Shown here piece by piece: positions 54,074-63,260 of a DNA stretch of 64,000 nt. Origin of the DNA: Pseudomonas putida (GTDB lineage Bacteria > Pseudomonadota > Gammaproteobacteria > Pseudomonadales > Pseudomonadaceae); NCBI RefSeq assembly GCF_001976065.1, contig NZ_MNAH01000001.1, forward strand, positions 248,001 to 312,000, written 5' to 3'. The translations under genes were made by a program, and so were the position numbers. The notes under the pieces are model-generated. The model ran no database searches and was not told the DNA's origin. It saw only the letters and a list, made by a program, of their open reading frames with translations. The number at the start of each line of letters is the position of its first letter. The first letter of the stretch is position 1.

Positions 54074-55165
54074 TCAGGCCTGCAGCAGGAAGCTTTGCTG
54101 CACCGGCCAGCTCAGCCACACCGGCGCGCCGCTGGGCATCAGCGCCCCCGGATGATTGCCGGGCACGGACAGGTTGATCGGCATGGTGTCGCCGCCGACC
54201 TTCAACGACAGGTGAGTGCTGGAACCCTGATAGACCTTGTCGGTGAGCTGCGCGGGCATCACGTTGTAGCCGTCCCGGGTCGGGCAATCGCTGTGCAGCT
54301 CCATGTGCTCGGGGCGCACGGCCAGCACGATGGGCGCATGGCTCAGCGCGTTCGGTGCCTGGGCGTGCAGCACGCTGGTGCCGCAGCGACCGCTGGCGGT
54401 CTGGCCATTGCGGGTCAGGTTGTCCAGCGGGAACAGGTTCATCCTGCCGAGAAACTCGGCGACGAAGCGGCTCTCGGGGCGGTTGTAGATGTTTTCCGGG
54501 GTGTCGACCTGGGTCAGCTTGCCGTGGTTGAAAATCGCGATGCGCGACGATAGCGCCAGGGCTTCGTTCTGGTCATGGGTGACGAACACGAAACTGGTGC
54601 CGACCTGGCGGTGGATGCGCTGCAATTCGCTTTGCAGTTGTTCGCGCAGGTTCTTGTCCAGGGCCGACAGCGGTTCGTCGAGCAGCAGCAGTTCCGGCTC
54701 GAATACCAGCGCCCGGGCAATTGCCACGCGCTGTTGCTGGCCGCCGGACATCTCGGCGGGTTTCTTGTGCATGTGCGCGCCGAGGCCGACCACTTCGAGG
54801 ATGTGCTTGACCCGGCGGTTGCGTTCTTCGGCCGGGACTTTACGGATGCGTAGCGGGTAGGCGACGTTGTCGGCGACGGTCATGTGCGGGAACAGGGCAT
54901 AGCCCTGGAACACCATGCCGTAGTTCCGCTTCTCGGCGGAGCGCCGGATGATGTCGACGCCTTGCTCCATCAACTTGCCCGAGGTCGGGCTGAGGAAGCC
55001 GGCCAGGATCATCAGTAAGGTGGTCTTGCCCGAGCCGGAGGGGCCCAGCAGGGTCAGGAATTCGCCTTGGCGAACATCCAGGTCGACGTTATCCAGCGCC
55101 GCGAAACGGCCGTAATACTGGCTGATACCTTGAGCGCTGAGCTGAATCGCTGAACGGCTGGACAC
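54074..55165 (-). CDS. ABC transporter ATP-binding protein (PotA-like)
   Basis: ATPase of 363 residues with Walker A GPSGSGKTT, Q-loop FQGYALFPHMTV, signature LSGGQQQR, Walker B LLLDEP and a C-terminal TOBE-like regulatory domain. The start is set at the GTG at 55165, nine bases after AGAGG, which gives the usual family N-terminus; the frame extends upstream through a REPIN (55345-55438) that is not plausible coding sequence. First gene of the transporter operon. Confidence 0.92.
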   Translation of the reverse strand: MSSRSAIQLSAQGISQYYGRFAALDNVDLDVRQGEFLTLLGPSGSGKTTLLMILAGFLSPTSGKLMEQGVDIIRRSAEKRNYGMVFQGYALFPHMTVADNVAYPLRIRKVPAEERNRRVKHILEVVGLGAHMHKKPAEMSGGQQQRVAIARALVFEPELLLLDEPLSALDKNLREQLQSELQRIHRQVGTSFVFVTHDQNEALALSSRIAIFNHGKLTQVDTPENIYNRPESRFVAEFLGRMNLFPLDNLTRNGQTASGRCGTSVLHAQAPNALSHAPIVLAVRPEHMELHSDCPTRDGYNVMPAQLTDKVYQGSSTHLSLKVGGDTMPINLSVPGNHPGALMPSGAPVWLSWPVQQSFLLQA

Positions 55166-55344
55166 AATGAGGTTCCTCTTTTTATTGCCCATAAGACGTA
55201 CGAGGACGGAGGCAAATCCGAAATGGGCTTTGGGCGTTATTATTGTTAAAAATATCGCTACATCAATGGAATTATTTTGCCCGTATTGGTTAGTTTTATT
55301 GAACAAACACCTGGCTGGCGCAATGCACCGAGATAGAGCTTTAC

Positions 55345-55438
55345 CCTGTGGGAGCGGGCTTGCTCGCGAAGGCGGCGTCACATTCAATTTTTTTGGCGAC
55401 TGACACACCGCCTTCGCGAGCAAGCCCGCTCCCACAAG
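55345..55438. repeat. REPIN, type A
   Basis: Inverted pair of the GTGGGAGCGGGCTTGCTCGC core and complement around a T-rich loop, between the LysR gene and the transporter ATPase gene. Confidence 0.93.
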
Positions 55439-55455
55439 GGGATGTGGCGTGTGGT

Positions 55456-56361
55456 TTAGAGGGTGTCCTGCCAGGTCTGGTGGGATGACTGCAGTTGCGT
55501 CTTGACCCAGTTGCTGAAGGCCTGGACCACCGCGCGCTCGGCTTTTTGCGGGTCGGCCGCCAGGTAATAACCCCGGTGTAGATCAATGGTGATGTCGAAC
55601 GGGCGCACCAGCAGCCCCTTGGACAAGGCATCGCCGCTGATCAGGTTGTCGCCGATCGCGATGCCCTGGCCGGCAATGCAGGCCGACTGCGCACAGTGGG
55701 CGTCGGAGAAGAGGATGCCGCTCACCGCGTTGACCCCCGAGGCTCCGGCGGCGGTCAGCCAGACGCGCCAGTCCGAGTAATCAGTCATGTGCAGCAACGC
55801 GAAGTTGCTCAGCTCCTGGGGGCTTTTCAGGCCGCTCAGCGCGTTGATCAGGCGCGGGCTGCACACCGGAAAGAAGCGCAGCGCGACAATCTCTTCGACG
55901 ACCATCTCCGGCCAGTCGCCAATCCCGTAGGCGATGAACAGGTCGGCGCCGGGGTTGCTGATGTCATCCGGTGTGCGCGGGGAAATCAGCTGCAACTGCA
56001 CCTGCGGGTACTGGCGCAGGAACGCGCCAATGTGGTGGCACAGCCAGTAGGTGGCAAACCCCGGCGCGCAACTGACGCACAGCCGACCGGAGATCTCCTG
56101 GTCGTCGCTCGACTGCCCGGCATCGAGCAGGTTCAACAGAATCCCGTGGACCTCCCGGGCATAACGTTCGCCCTGATACGTCAGGCCGATACCCCGGCCG
56201 ATGCGCTCGGTGAGGGCGAAGCCGACACATTCCTCAAGCTTGCTGATCTGGTGACTGATGGCGCTGCGGGTCAGGTTCAGTTCACGGGCCGCAACCGACA
56301 CGCTGCCTGTGCGGGCGACTGCATCCAGCGCGCGAAGAGCGGTCATCGAAGGAAAGCGCAT
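55456..56361 (-). CDS. LysR-family regulator (GcvA-like)
   Basis: Regulator of 301 residues: helix-turn-helix in residues 1-62 (PSMTALRALDAVARTGSVSV, LTRSAISHQISKLEE) and an effector-binding domain from SGRLCVSCAPGFA on. The N-terminus has the GcvA/AmpR subgroup look. It is divergent from the decarboxylase operon at 56511, with a perfect inverted repeat in the gap, and lies next to the ABC importer, so it probably controls both. Confidence 0.92.
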   Translation of the reverse strand: MRFPSMTALRALDAVARTGSVSVAARELNLTRSAISHQISKLEECVGFALTERIGRGIGLTYQGERYAREVHGILLNLLDAGQSSDDQEISGRLCVSCAPGFATYWLCHHIGAFLRQYPQVQLQLISPRTPDDISNPGADLFIAYGIGDWPEMVVEEIVALRFFPVCSPRLINALSGLKSPQELSNFALLHMTDYSDWRVWLTAAGASGVNAVSGILFSDAHCAQSACIAGQGIAIGDNLISGDALSKGLLVRPFDITIDLHRGYYLAADPQKAERAVVQAFSNWVKTQLQSSHQTWQDTL

Positions 56362-56431
56362 AAATCATCCCGTCTTGTTGTGAGTGGATCATATGGTGAC
56401 GTAAATCGAACAGTCAGGCCAAAAAAAATCG

Positions 56432-56457
56432 ATTGTTGTATCGGTTGATTCAACAAT
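56432..56457. promoter_or_regulatory. candidate LysR operator ATTGTTG-N12-CAACAAT
   Basis: Perfect 7-base arms in the 149-base divergent gap, 54 bases before the decarboxylase start codon. Size and symmetry fit LysR recognition sites. Confidence 0.55.
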
Positions 56458-56510
56458 ACTAGCGCCAATTGTCATCGGGCCGGTATGGCCCTTCATCCAA
56501 GAGGTGCTGC

Positions 56511-58115
56511 ATGACCCGTTGTGCCCAGGCGCTCGTTCAGTTGCTGGAAGGCTATGGCGTCGATACCGTCTTCGGCATTCCCGGCGTGCATACGGTCGAG
56601 CTGTACCGCGGCTTGCATGGCAGCCGCCTGAAACACGTCAGCCCGCGCCATGAGCAGGGCGCCGGCTTCATGGCCGACGGTTATGCCCGCGCCAGTGGCA
56701 AGCCCGGGGTGTGTTTCATCATCACCGGCCCCGGCATGACCAACATCATTACCGCCATGGGCCAGGCTTACGCGGACTCGGTGCCGATGCTGGTGATCTC
56801 CACCTGCAACCGTCGCGAACACTTGCGCCTGGGTCACGGTCACCTGCATGAGCTGCCGGATCAGCGCGCACTTGTTGCCGGGGTCTGCGCCTTCAGTCAC
56901 ACGCTGCAGCACCCGGCACAACTGCCCGAAGTGCTGGCGCGGGCCTTTGCCCTGTTCGGCTGCACGCGGCCACGACCGGTGCACATCGAGATTCCGCTGG
57001 ACGTGTTGGAGATGTCCACCGAGGGCCTGGACTTGCGCCCGCGTGCGCTGCCGGCAGCGCCAGCGCCGGCACCGGAGGCCATCGCCAGTGCGGTCGAATT
57101 GATCCAGAACGCCAAGCGCCCCTTGATCCTTGCCGGTGGCGGCGCACGCCGGGCCAGCGCGGCCCTGAGCGCGCTCGCCGAACGTCTTCAGGCCCCCGTG
57201 GCATTGACCACCAACGCCCGGGGTTTGCTGGCCCCCGAACATCCTCTTTTGCTCGACGGCGTGCAGTCCTCGGCCCATGGTCGCGAGCTGTTCGCCGAGG
57301 CCGACGTGGTGCTGGCGGTCGGCACCGAGCTTGGGGAAACCGACTACGACTTTTTCGGCCTTGGCCCCTTGCAGTTCAAAGCGCCGCTGATTCGCCTGGA
57401 CATCGATCCGCTGCAAATACTTGGCGTGCAAGCGGCCACGGTCGGCTTGCTGGGCGATGCCGAGCAGGGCTTGCTCGCGTTGTTGGAACGGCTACCGCAA
57501 CGACAGGCCGATCTCGCCTGGGCCGCTGAAAGCGTAAGCCGGGTCAATGCCCTCGAGCACGCCGGCTGGAGCGCAAAGCAGAGCCGTATGCAGGCCTTGC
57601 TCGATACCCTGCGTGATCACTTGCCACAACCGCTGATCGTCGGTGATTCGACCCAGCCGGTGTACCAGGGCGCCCTGGGCTACCGGGCACCAACACCCAA
57701 CAGCTGGTTCAACGCCGGCAGCGGCTACGGCACCCTCGGCTACGGTTTGCCCGCCGCCATCGGCGCCAAGCTCGCCGATCCATCGCGGCCGGTGGTGGCC
57801 TTGGTCGGCGACGGTGGCCTGCAGTTTTCCAGCGCCGAACTGATCGCTGCCAAGGAAGCGGGTGTCGGTGTGATCCTGCTGCTGTGGAACAACAGCAGCT
57901 ATGCGGAAATCCGCGACTACATGAACGCCAAGGCGGTGCCGTTGCTCGGGGTGGACATCCTCACCCCGGACTTCGCCGCCCTGGCCCGAAGCTGCCACGT
58001 CGCCCATCACCGGGCGAGCAACCTGCACGACCTGCGCGAGCTGCTGGGGCAACTGGGCAGCAGCGTCGTACCGGTGATGATCGAGGTCGATGCCGCGACC
58101 TTTCTTGCCGACTAA
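56511..58115 (+). CDS. thiamine diphosphate-dependent decarboxylase (AruI-like)
   Basis: ThDP enzyme of 534 residues of the acetolactate synthase/2-keto acid decarboxylase superfamily. Visible features are GIPGVHTVELYRGL, the activating Glu in RHEQGAGFMADGYARASGKPG, and the ThDP/Mg site GDGGLQFSSAELIAAKEAG...NN. It resembles P. aeruginosa AruI (5-guanidino-2-oxopentanoate decarboxylase), suggesting a 2-keto acid from a basic amino acid as substrate. GAGG precedes the ATG at 56511. First gene of a four-gene operon. Confidence 0.9.
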   Translation: MTRCAQALVQLLEGYGVDTVFGIPGVHTVELYRGLHGSRLKHVSPRHEQGAGFMADGYARASGKPGVCFIITGPGMTNIITAMGQAYADSVPMLVISTCNRREHLRLGHGHLHELPDQRALVAGVCAFSHTLQHPAQLPEVLARAFALFGCTRPRPVHIEIPLDVLEMSTEGLDLRPRALPAAPAPAPEAIASAVELIQNAKRPLILAGGGARRASAALSALAERLQAPVALTTNARGLLAPEHPLLLDGVQSSAHGRELFAEADVVLAVGTELGETDYDFFGLGPLQFKAPLIRLDIDPLQILGVQAATVGLLGDAEQGLLALLERLPQRQADLAWAAESVSRVNALEHAGWSAKQSRMQALLDTLRDHLPQPLIVGDSTQPVYQGALGYRAPTPNSWFNAGSGYGTLGYGLPAAIGAKLADPSRPVVALVGDGGLQFSSAELIAAKEAGVGVILLLWNNSSYAEIRDYMNAKAVPLLGVDILTPDFAALARSCHVAHHRASNLHDLRELLGQLGSSVVPVMIEVDAATFLAD

Positions 58116-58176
58116 AACAACAACAGATTTCAGGTCCGCGGACCTTTCAATCTCCCTGAACTCAAAGGTGGCTTAC

Positions 58177-59925
58177 ATGGCTGAGTCCGATAACTTTTCC
58201 TCTACCCATTCCGTGCAGGGGACCTACGCCGACCTGATCCTCGCCAACGGTCGCATCTACACCCAGGACCCTGCCAACCCTTGGGCCGAGGCGGTGGCGA
58301 TTCGCGATGGCAAGTTGATCGGTGTTGCCAGTCTCAGCCAGATCGAGATGTTCAAGGGCCCGAACACCCGTGTGCATGACCTGCAAGGCGCGTTCTGCAT
58401 GCCCGGCCTGCACGACATGCACACCCACCCCGACCTCGCGCTGGCGCCGCGCTACGCCGATGACCTCGACGTCGGCATCGAAGACCCGACGCCCGAGCAA
58501 CTGCGCGAGAGCATCCTCGCCTATGCCGACAGTCATCCGGGTGATGGCTGGATCTACGGCCAGTACTGGGTGCGCTACACCTTCCGTGAAGCCGGCCTGA
58601 CCCCGGGCCGCGCCTGGCTCGACAGTGTCATGCCCGACCGCCCCGTGGCGCTGCTCGACCGCATGTGGGGCACCATGATGGTCAACTCCAAGGCCCTGGA
58701 ACTGGCCGGGATCGATGGCAACACCAGCGACCCGCGCAACGGCTATTTCGAGCGTGACGAACTGACCGGCGAACCCACCGGGCTGATGATCGACGGCGCC
58801 TACGCGATGATCCACGCCGCCATGCCGCCGACCCCGGTCAGCGTGCTGCGCCGCGCCTATCGCGATGGTGTGCACTTCCAGAGCTCGCGGGGTGTTACGG
58901 CAAGCAAGTACGTGCACGTGTGCGAACAGCGCTTGCAGGCCCTCAAGGAACTGGATGACAGCGGCGAACTGACGGTGCGCATCGAAGCGGCGATCAGTTG
59001 GCAGGACGACATTTTTCCGGTGCGTCGTCGCTGGGAATTGCTGGCCGGCGAGCGTCATTACTATCGCAGCGCACGCCTGAGCGCCAACGCGGTGAAGTTC
59101 CACTTCGACGGCACTGTGGAGCCGAAGTCTTCGTACTTGCTGACCCCGTGGCCGCAGGAATCGAGCTGGCGCGGCAAGCTCAACCTGACCCCCGAGCACA
59201 TCACCGACATGGTGGTGGACATGGACCGCAAGGGCATCCGCGTGATCGCCCACTGCACCGGCGACGGTGCGTCCGACGTGTTCCTCGATGCGGTGGCCGA
59301 GGCCCGTCGACGCAACGGTTTCAGCGGCGTGCGCCACCAGTGCGCCCACAGCACCTTGCTGCACCCGGGTAACCTGCCACGCTTCAAGGAACTCAATGTC
59401 ATCGCCGAGTTTTCCCCGGCGGCCTGGTACCCGACGCCGTTCGCCAGCGGCGCGCGTTCCGGCTACGGCCAGGAACGCCTCAAGCGCATCTACGACTTCA
59501 AGGGCGTGCTCGCCGCCGGTGGCACCGCGGTGATGGGCACCGACTGGCCGGTGGCGTCCATCGACCCGTGGCTGGCCCTGGAAACCATGATCACCCGGCA
59601 GAACCCGTGGAACGACGACCCGGCCTGCTTCGGCGACCCGATCAGCCTGGAACAGGCGCTGACCGTGATCACCAGCAACGGCGCCGTGGCCATGGGCCTG
59701 GAGCACAGCACCGGCAGCCTGCAAGTGGGCAAGGCGGCGGACCTGATCGTGATCGATCGTGACCTGTTCGCTAAGCCTGCGCGCAACTACATCCACAAGA
59801 CCCAGGTGCTGCTGACCTTCGTCGAAGGGCAACTGGTCTACGACCGTCATTCGACACTCGAAGCGGTCGGCCTCAAGGCAGTCTGGCAGGGCGAACCACC
59901 GGTGCTGGAGGGCAAGGCAGAATGA
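58177..59925 (+). CDS. amidohydrolase (YtcJ-like, metal-dependent)
   Basis: Amidohydrolase-superfamily protein of 582 residues: N-terminal strand GRIYTQDPANPWAEAVAI, metal HxH in LHDMHTHPD, further ligands near VIAHCTGDGASD and CAHSTL, and the Asp in MGTDWPVAS. AAAGGTGG precedes the ATG. It overlaps the CobW-type gene by four bases, which suggests that the GTPase supplies its metal. Probably hydrolyses an amide, guanidine or lactam C-N bond; substrate unknown. Confidence 0.9.
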   Translation: MAESDNFSSTHSVQGTYADLILANGRIYTQDPANPWAEAVAIRDGKLIGVASLSQIEMFKGPNTRVHDLQGAFCMPGLHDMHTHPDLALAPRYADDLDVGIEDPTPEQLRESILAYADSHPGDGWIYGQYWVRYTFREAGLTPGRAWLDSVMPDRPVALLDRMWGTMMVNSKALELAGIDGNTSDPRNGYFERDELTGEPTGLMIDGAYAMIHAAMPPTPVSVLRRAYRDGVHFQSSRGVTASKYVHVCEQRLQALKELDDSGELTVRIEAAISWQDDIFPVRRRWELLAGERHYYRSARLSANAVKFHFDGTVEPKSSYLLTPWPQESSWRGKLNLTPEHITDMVVDMDRKGIRVIAHCTGDGASDVFLDAVAEARRRNGFSGVRHQCAHSTLLHPGNLPRFKELNVIAEFSPAAWYPTPFASGARSGYGQERLKRIYDFKGVLAAGGTAVMGTDWPVASIDPWLALETMITRQNPWNDDPACFGDPISLEQALTVITSNGAVAMGLEHSTGSLQVGKAADLIVIDRDLFAKPARNYIHKTQVLLTFVEGQLVYDRHSTLEAVGLKAVWQGEPPVLEGKAE

Positions 59926-60860
59926 CCACGCCACGTATCGCCGTGACCGTCGTCTCGGGCTTTCTCGGTGCCGGTAAAACCACCTTGCTCAACCGCATGG
60001 TGCGCCGCGCCGAAGGCAGTCGCCTGGCGGTGATCGTCAACGATTTCGGCGAGCTGAACATCGACGCCGCCATTGTTTCCGAGGTGACTGACGCGGTGTA
60101 CAGCCTGCAAAACGGCTGCATCTGCTGCACCGTGCAGGAAGACCTGCTGGCCCAGCTCGGCAGCCTCGCGCAGCTTGAGCCAAGGTTGGAGCGTATCGTC
60201 ATTGAGTGCAGCGGCGTGTCCGATCCGCAGCGCATCGTGCAGACCCTGGCTTATCCACAGCTGCGCAGCCAGATGCAGCTGGACATGGTGATCACCGTGG
60301 TCGACGCCACCCGTCACCTGCAACTGGACGGTGAATACGCCCGCCTGGCCAGGGCCCAGGTGGCCGCTGCCGACTTGCTGCTGCTGAACAAGACCGACTT
60401 GGTCGACGCGCTTCAGTTGCAGGCGCTGCGTGATGCACTGGGCTCCAGGACCCGAATCCACGAAAGCGTGCAGGCGCAGTTGCCCGATGCCTTGTGGCTG
60501 GAGACCGACCTGGAGCTGGAAACCCGGGCACTGAAACCGCTGACTCGGGTTGCCGATGGCGACCATGGCGAGATGTTCAGCAGCTGGTTGTGGCAGAGCG
60601 ATTTGGCGCTCGATGCCGAGGGTTTGCGTGGCTGGTTGCAGGCGCTGCCCAGTGACGTGTTTCGGGTCAAGGGTCTGGTGCGGCTGGCCCAGGGCAACAA
60701 AACGCACTGGTTGCAGCACGTTGGCACGCGCAGTCAGTTTGCGCCGGCCACCGAACAGGCGAGCGTCACGCGCCTGGTATTTATCGCGCGCCGCGGTTTT
60801 GATGGCTGGGACGCGTTGGGGCAGGGGCTTGAGGCTTGCACCGCGAAGGTGAGCGCATGA
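59922..60860 (+). CDS. CobW-family GTPase metallochaperone
   Basis: G3E GTPase of 312 residues: P-loop GFLGAGKTTLLN at residues 12-23, metal-binding CxCC in NGCICCTVQEDL near residue 66, NKTD for guanine and a C-terminal CobW domain. Such proteins deliver zinc or another metal to client enzymes; the tight overlap with the amidohydrolase gene points to that enzyme as client. Overlaps the aldolase gene by four bases. Confidence 0.93.
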   Translation: MTTPRIAVTVVSGFLGAGKTTLLNRMVRRAEGSRLAVIVNDFGELNIDAAIVSEVTDAVYSLQNGCICCTVQEDLLAQLGSLAQLEPRLERIVIECSGVSDPQRIVQTLAYPQLRSQMQLDMVITVVDATRHLQLDGEYARLARAQVAAADLLLLNKTDLVDALQLQALRDALGSRTRIHESVQAQLPDALWLETDLELETRALKPLTRVADGDHGEMFSSWLWQSDLALDAEGLRGWLQALPSDVFRVKGLVRLAQGNKTHWLQHVGTRSQFAPATEQASVTRLVFIARRGFDGWDALGQGLEACTAKVSA

Positions 60861-61612
60861 ATCCGACCGAACAACGCTTGCGAGAAGAACTCGCCGCCTG
60901 TTACCGACTGGTGGCGTACTTTCGCATGACCGACCTGATCTTCACCCACATCTCGGTGCGCATCCCGGGGCCCGAGCATCATTTCCTGATCAACCCCTAC
61001 GGGCTGATGTTCGACGAAATCACCGCGTCCAACCTGGTCAAGATCGATCTTGATGGACACGCCGTCGAACCGTCGCCGTACCCGGTGAATCCCGCCGGCT
61101 TTGTGATCCACAGCGCCATTCATGGCGCGCGTGAAGACGCTCAGTGCGTGCTGCACACCCATACCAAGTCCGGTTGCGCGGTGGCCGCGCTCAAGTGCGG
61201 GTTGTTGCCGGTGAATCAGATCTCCATGGAGTTCTACAACCGGGTTGCCTACCACGACTACGAAGGCGTGGCGCTGGACATGAGCGAGCAGCAACGGCTG
61301 GTGGCGGACATGGGCGACAAACCCGTGCTGATGCTGCGCAACCATGGCCTGCTGACGGTGGGTGAAACAGTGGGGCAAGCGTTCATGCGCATGTACTACC
61401 TGGAAAAAGCCTGCGACATCCAGTTGGCGGCCATGGCGGCGGGTGAACTGGTGTTGCCGCCGGCCGAGGTGTGTGCGCACACCGAGCGCCAGTTCAACGA
61501 ACCGGGGCGGGCGCTGGGAGAGGGGGAGCTGAATGATCCGGATGCGATGCAGCTGGCGTGGGCAGCGTTGTTGAGGTTGCTGGAGCGGGTGGCGCCTGGG
61601 TATCGGAATTAA
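60857..61612 (+). CDS. class II aldolase/adducin-family protein
   Basis: Protein of 251 residues of the FucA/AraD fold. The zinc ligands are in LHTHTKSG and the later His in RNHGLLTVGE; the N-terminus has TDLIFTHISVRIPG. Members are aldolases, epimerases or decarboxylases acting on phosphorylated or keto substrates. GAAGG precedes the ATG. Last gene of the catabolic operon. Confidence 0.9.
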   Translation: MNPTEQRLREELAACYRLVAYFRMTDLIFTHISVRIPGPEHHFLINPYGLMFDEITASNLVKIDLDGHAVEPSPYPVNPAGFVIHSAIHGAREDAQCVLHTHTKSGCAVAALKCGLLPVNQISMEFYNRVAYHDYEGVALDMSEQQRLVADMGDKPVLMLRNHGLLTVGETVGQAFMRMYYLEKACDIQLAAMAAGELVLPPAEVCAHTERQFNEPGRALGEGELNDPDAMQLAWAALLRLLERVAPGYRN

Positions 61613-61637
61613 TCCGTGGCTCTGTGGTGAACCGGCT

Positions 61638-61719
61638 GGCCCCTTCGCGAGCAAGCCCGCTCCCACAAAGGGGTATGTCGCAGTTCCCCTGTGGGAGCGG
61701 GCTTGCTCGCGAAGGGGCC
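61638..61719. repeat. REPIN, type A
   Basis: Inverted type A pair with outer arms GGCCCCTTCGCG...CGCGAAGGGGCC, between the convergent aldolase and histidine kinase genes. Confidence 0.93.
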
Positions 61720-61739
61720 ATGCCAGACTTCACAAATTT

Positions 61740-63260
61740 TCAGGCCTGCCTCGGTGTATTCAGGTTCATGGATCGCACCGCCAGTGCCGATGCGGTCTGC
61801 TCATCGACAGGCAACGTAAATCGGAACGTCGCCCCTCGCCCCGGCACATCGATCAACTGAATCTCAAGCCCATGCAACTGCAGGATGCGGTGCACAATCC
61901 GCAGCCCCAATCCGCCATCACGCCGTGCGCCACCGATATTGAACGGCCGCAAAAACAACCCTTCGCGTAATTCCGGAGCAATTCCCGGCCCGGTGTCGCT
62001 GACCGTCACTTCAATGAACGCCCCCTTCGGACGCAACCCCAGTTCGATTTCGCCCCCAGGCTGGGTGTGGCGCAAAGCGTTGTCGAACAGGTTGGTCAGC
62101 ACCCGTTCGATCAACCCCAGGTCAGCGCAGGCCGCAGACACGTTGGGGGCGAAGGTGGCTTTCAATTCGACCTGGCGCGCCTCGGCGGTCAGTTCGAATT
62201 TCTGGAAAATATCCTGGGCCAGGTCGGTCAGGGAGAAGCGCTCCAGCACCGGTTGCACGAAGCCGTGTTCCAGCCGCACCAGTTCCAGCAACGACTGCGC
62301 CAGGCCGCCGACCTTGCGGCTTTGATCCAGGGCGATGCCCAGGTAGCGACGACGCTCTTCGGGTGACAGCGTGGCGTCCTTGAGCGACAGGGTTTCCAGA
62401 TAACCATGCAGCGACGCCAGCGGCGTGCGCAGGTCGTGGGAGATGTTCGCCACCAGTTCGCGACGCTCCTGGTCCTGGCGGGTCAGGGAACGCCATTGCT
62501 CGCCCAGGCGCGCCTGCATTTGCCGGAACGTGGCGTCGAGTATGGCGATCTCATCATGGCTGGCGGTTTTGTCCACAGTGACGGGCAGGGTCGGCGAGAC
62601 CGGGACGCCGTCGATGTCGAACTGGCTGACGGTGTCGGTCAGGCGGCGCAAGGGCCGGGTGATCAGCGCGAACGCGGCGAGACCGGCAATCAGGCACAGC
62701 AGCGCGACCAGGCCGATCGACAGCAGGGCGGTATTGAGGGCTGCGCTGGTGGCGCCGCGCTCGGCCAGGCGATCGTGGTCTTCACCCAGCAGCACCACGT
62801 AGAGATAACCGACCGCCTTGCCGTCGACCTTCAACGGTGCGGCGCTGAACACCTTGCGCCCATCGACACTGCGCGGATCGTCACCGGCAATCGGCAGGGC
62901 GTCGCCCCGCAGCAGGCGCTGGATCGGCGCCAGGTCGACGCGCTCGCGGCGAATCCGGCCTTCGGGCGCGGCGCTGCCGACGATCTTGCCCTGGGTGTCG
63001 AGCAGGTACACCTCGACACTGGGGTTGACCTGCATCAGCTTGCTGAACAGGTCGCGCACGGCATTGGGCATCAGGCCCTGGGTGTCCATCAGCACCGTGT
63101 CACTGGCGATGTGCTGCGCCAGATCCCGGGATAGCCCTTGCACCACTTCCTGCTCATGCATCTGGTTGGAGCGCACCTGCAGCCACGCCGACGTGCCGCA
63201 GCACACCAGCAGCAGCGCGGCGAACACCAGGGACAGGCGCTGCGTCAGGGTCAGCCTCAT
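61740..63260 (-). CDS. sensor histidine kinase
   Basis: Inner-membrane kinase of 506 residues: transmembrane helices near residues 8-27 and 172-196 bracket a periplasmic sensor domain of about 145 residues, followed by HAMP (ITRPLRRLTDTVSQF), the H-box LVANISHDLRTPLASL, N-box NLFDNALRH, and ATP-lid motifs DTGPGIA and GLGLRIVHRI. It overlaps the response regulator by four bases. The signal is unknown. Confidence 0.94.
   Translation of the reverse strand: MRLTLTQRLSLVFAALLLVCCGTSAWLQVRSNQMHEQEVVQGLSRDLAQHIASDTVLMDTQGLMPNAVRDLFSKLMQVNPSVEVYLLDTQGKIVGSAAPEGRIRRERVDLAPIQRLLRGDALPIAGDDPRSVDGRKVFSAAPLKVDGKAVGYLYVVLLGEDHDRLAERGATSAALNTALLSIGLVALLCLIAGLAAFALITRPLRRLTDTVSQFDIDGVPVSPTLPVTVDKTASHDEIAILDATFRQMQARLGEQWRSLTRQDQERRELVANISHDLRTPLASLHGYLETLSLKDATLSPEERRRYLGIALDQSRKVGGLAQSLLELVRLEHGFVQPVLERFSLTDLAQDIFQKFELTAEARQVELKATFAPNVSAACADLGLIERVLTNLFDNALRHTQPGGEIELGLRPKGAFIEVTVSDTGPGIAPELREGLFLRPFNIGGARRDGGLGLRIVHRILQLHGLEIQLIDVPGRGATFRFTLPVDEQTASALAVRSMNLNTPRQA

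Noticed and set aside
55166..55435. Upstream extension of the PotA-like ATPase
   Set aside because: It would translate a REPIN and a T-rich leader. The GTG at 55165 behind AGAGG gives the normal N-terminus.
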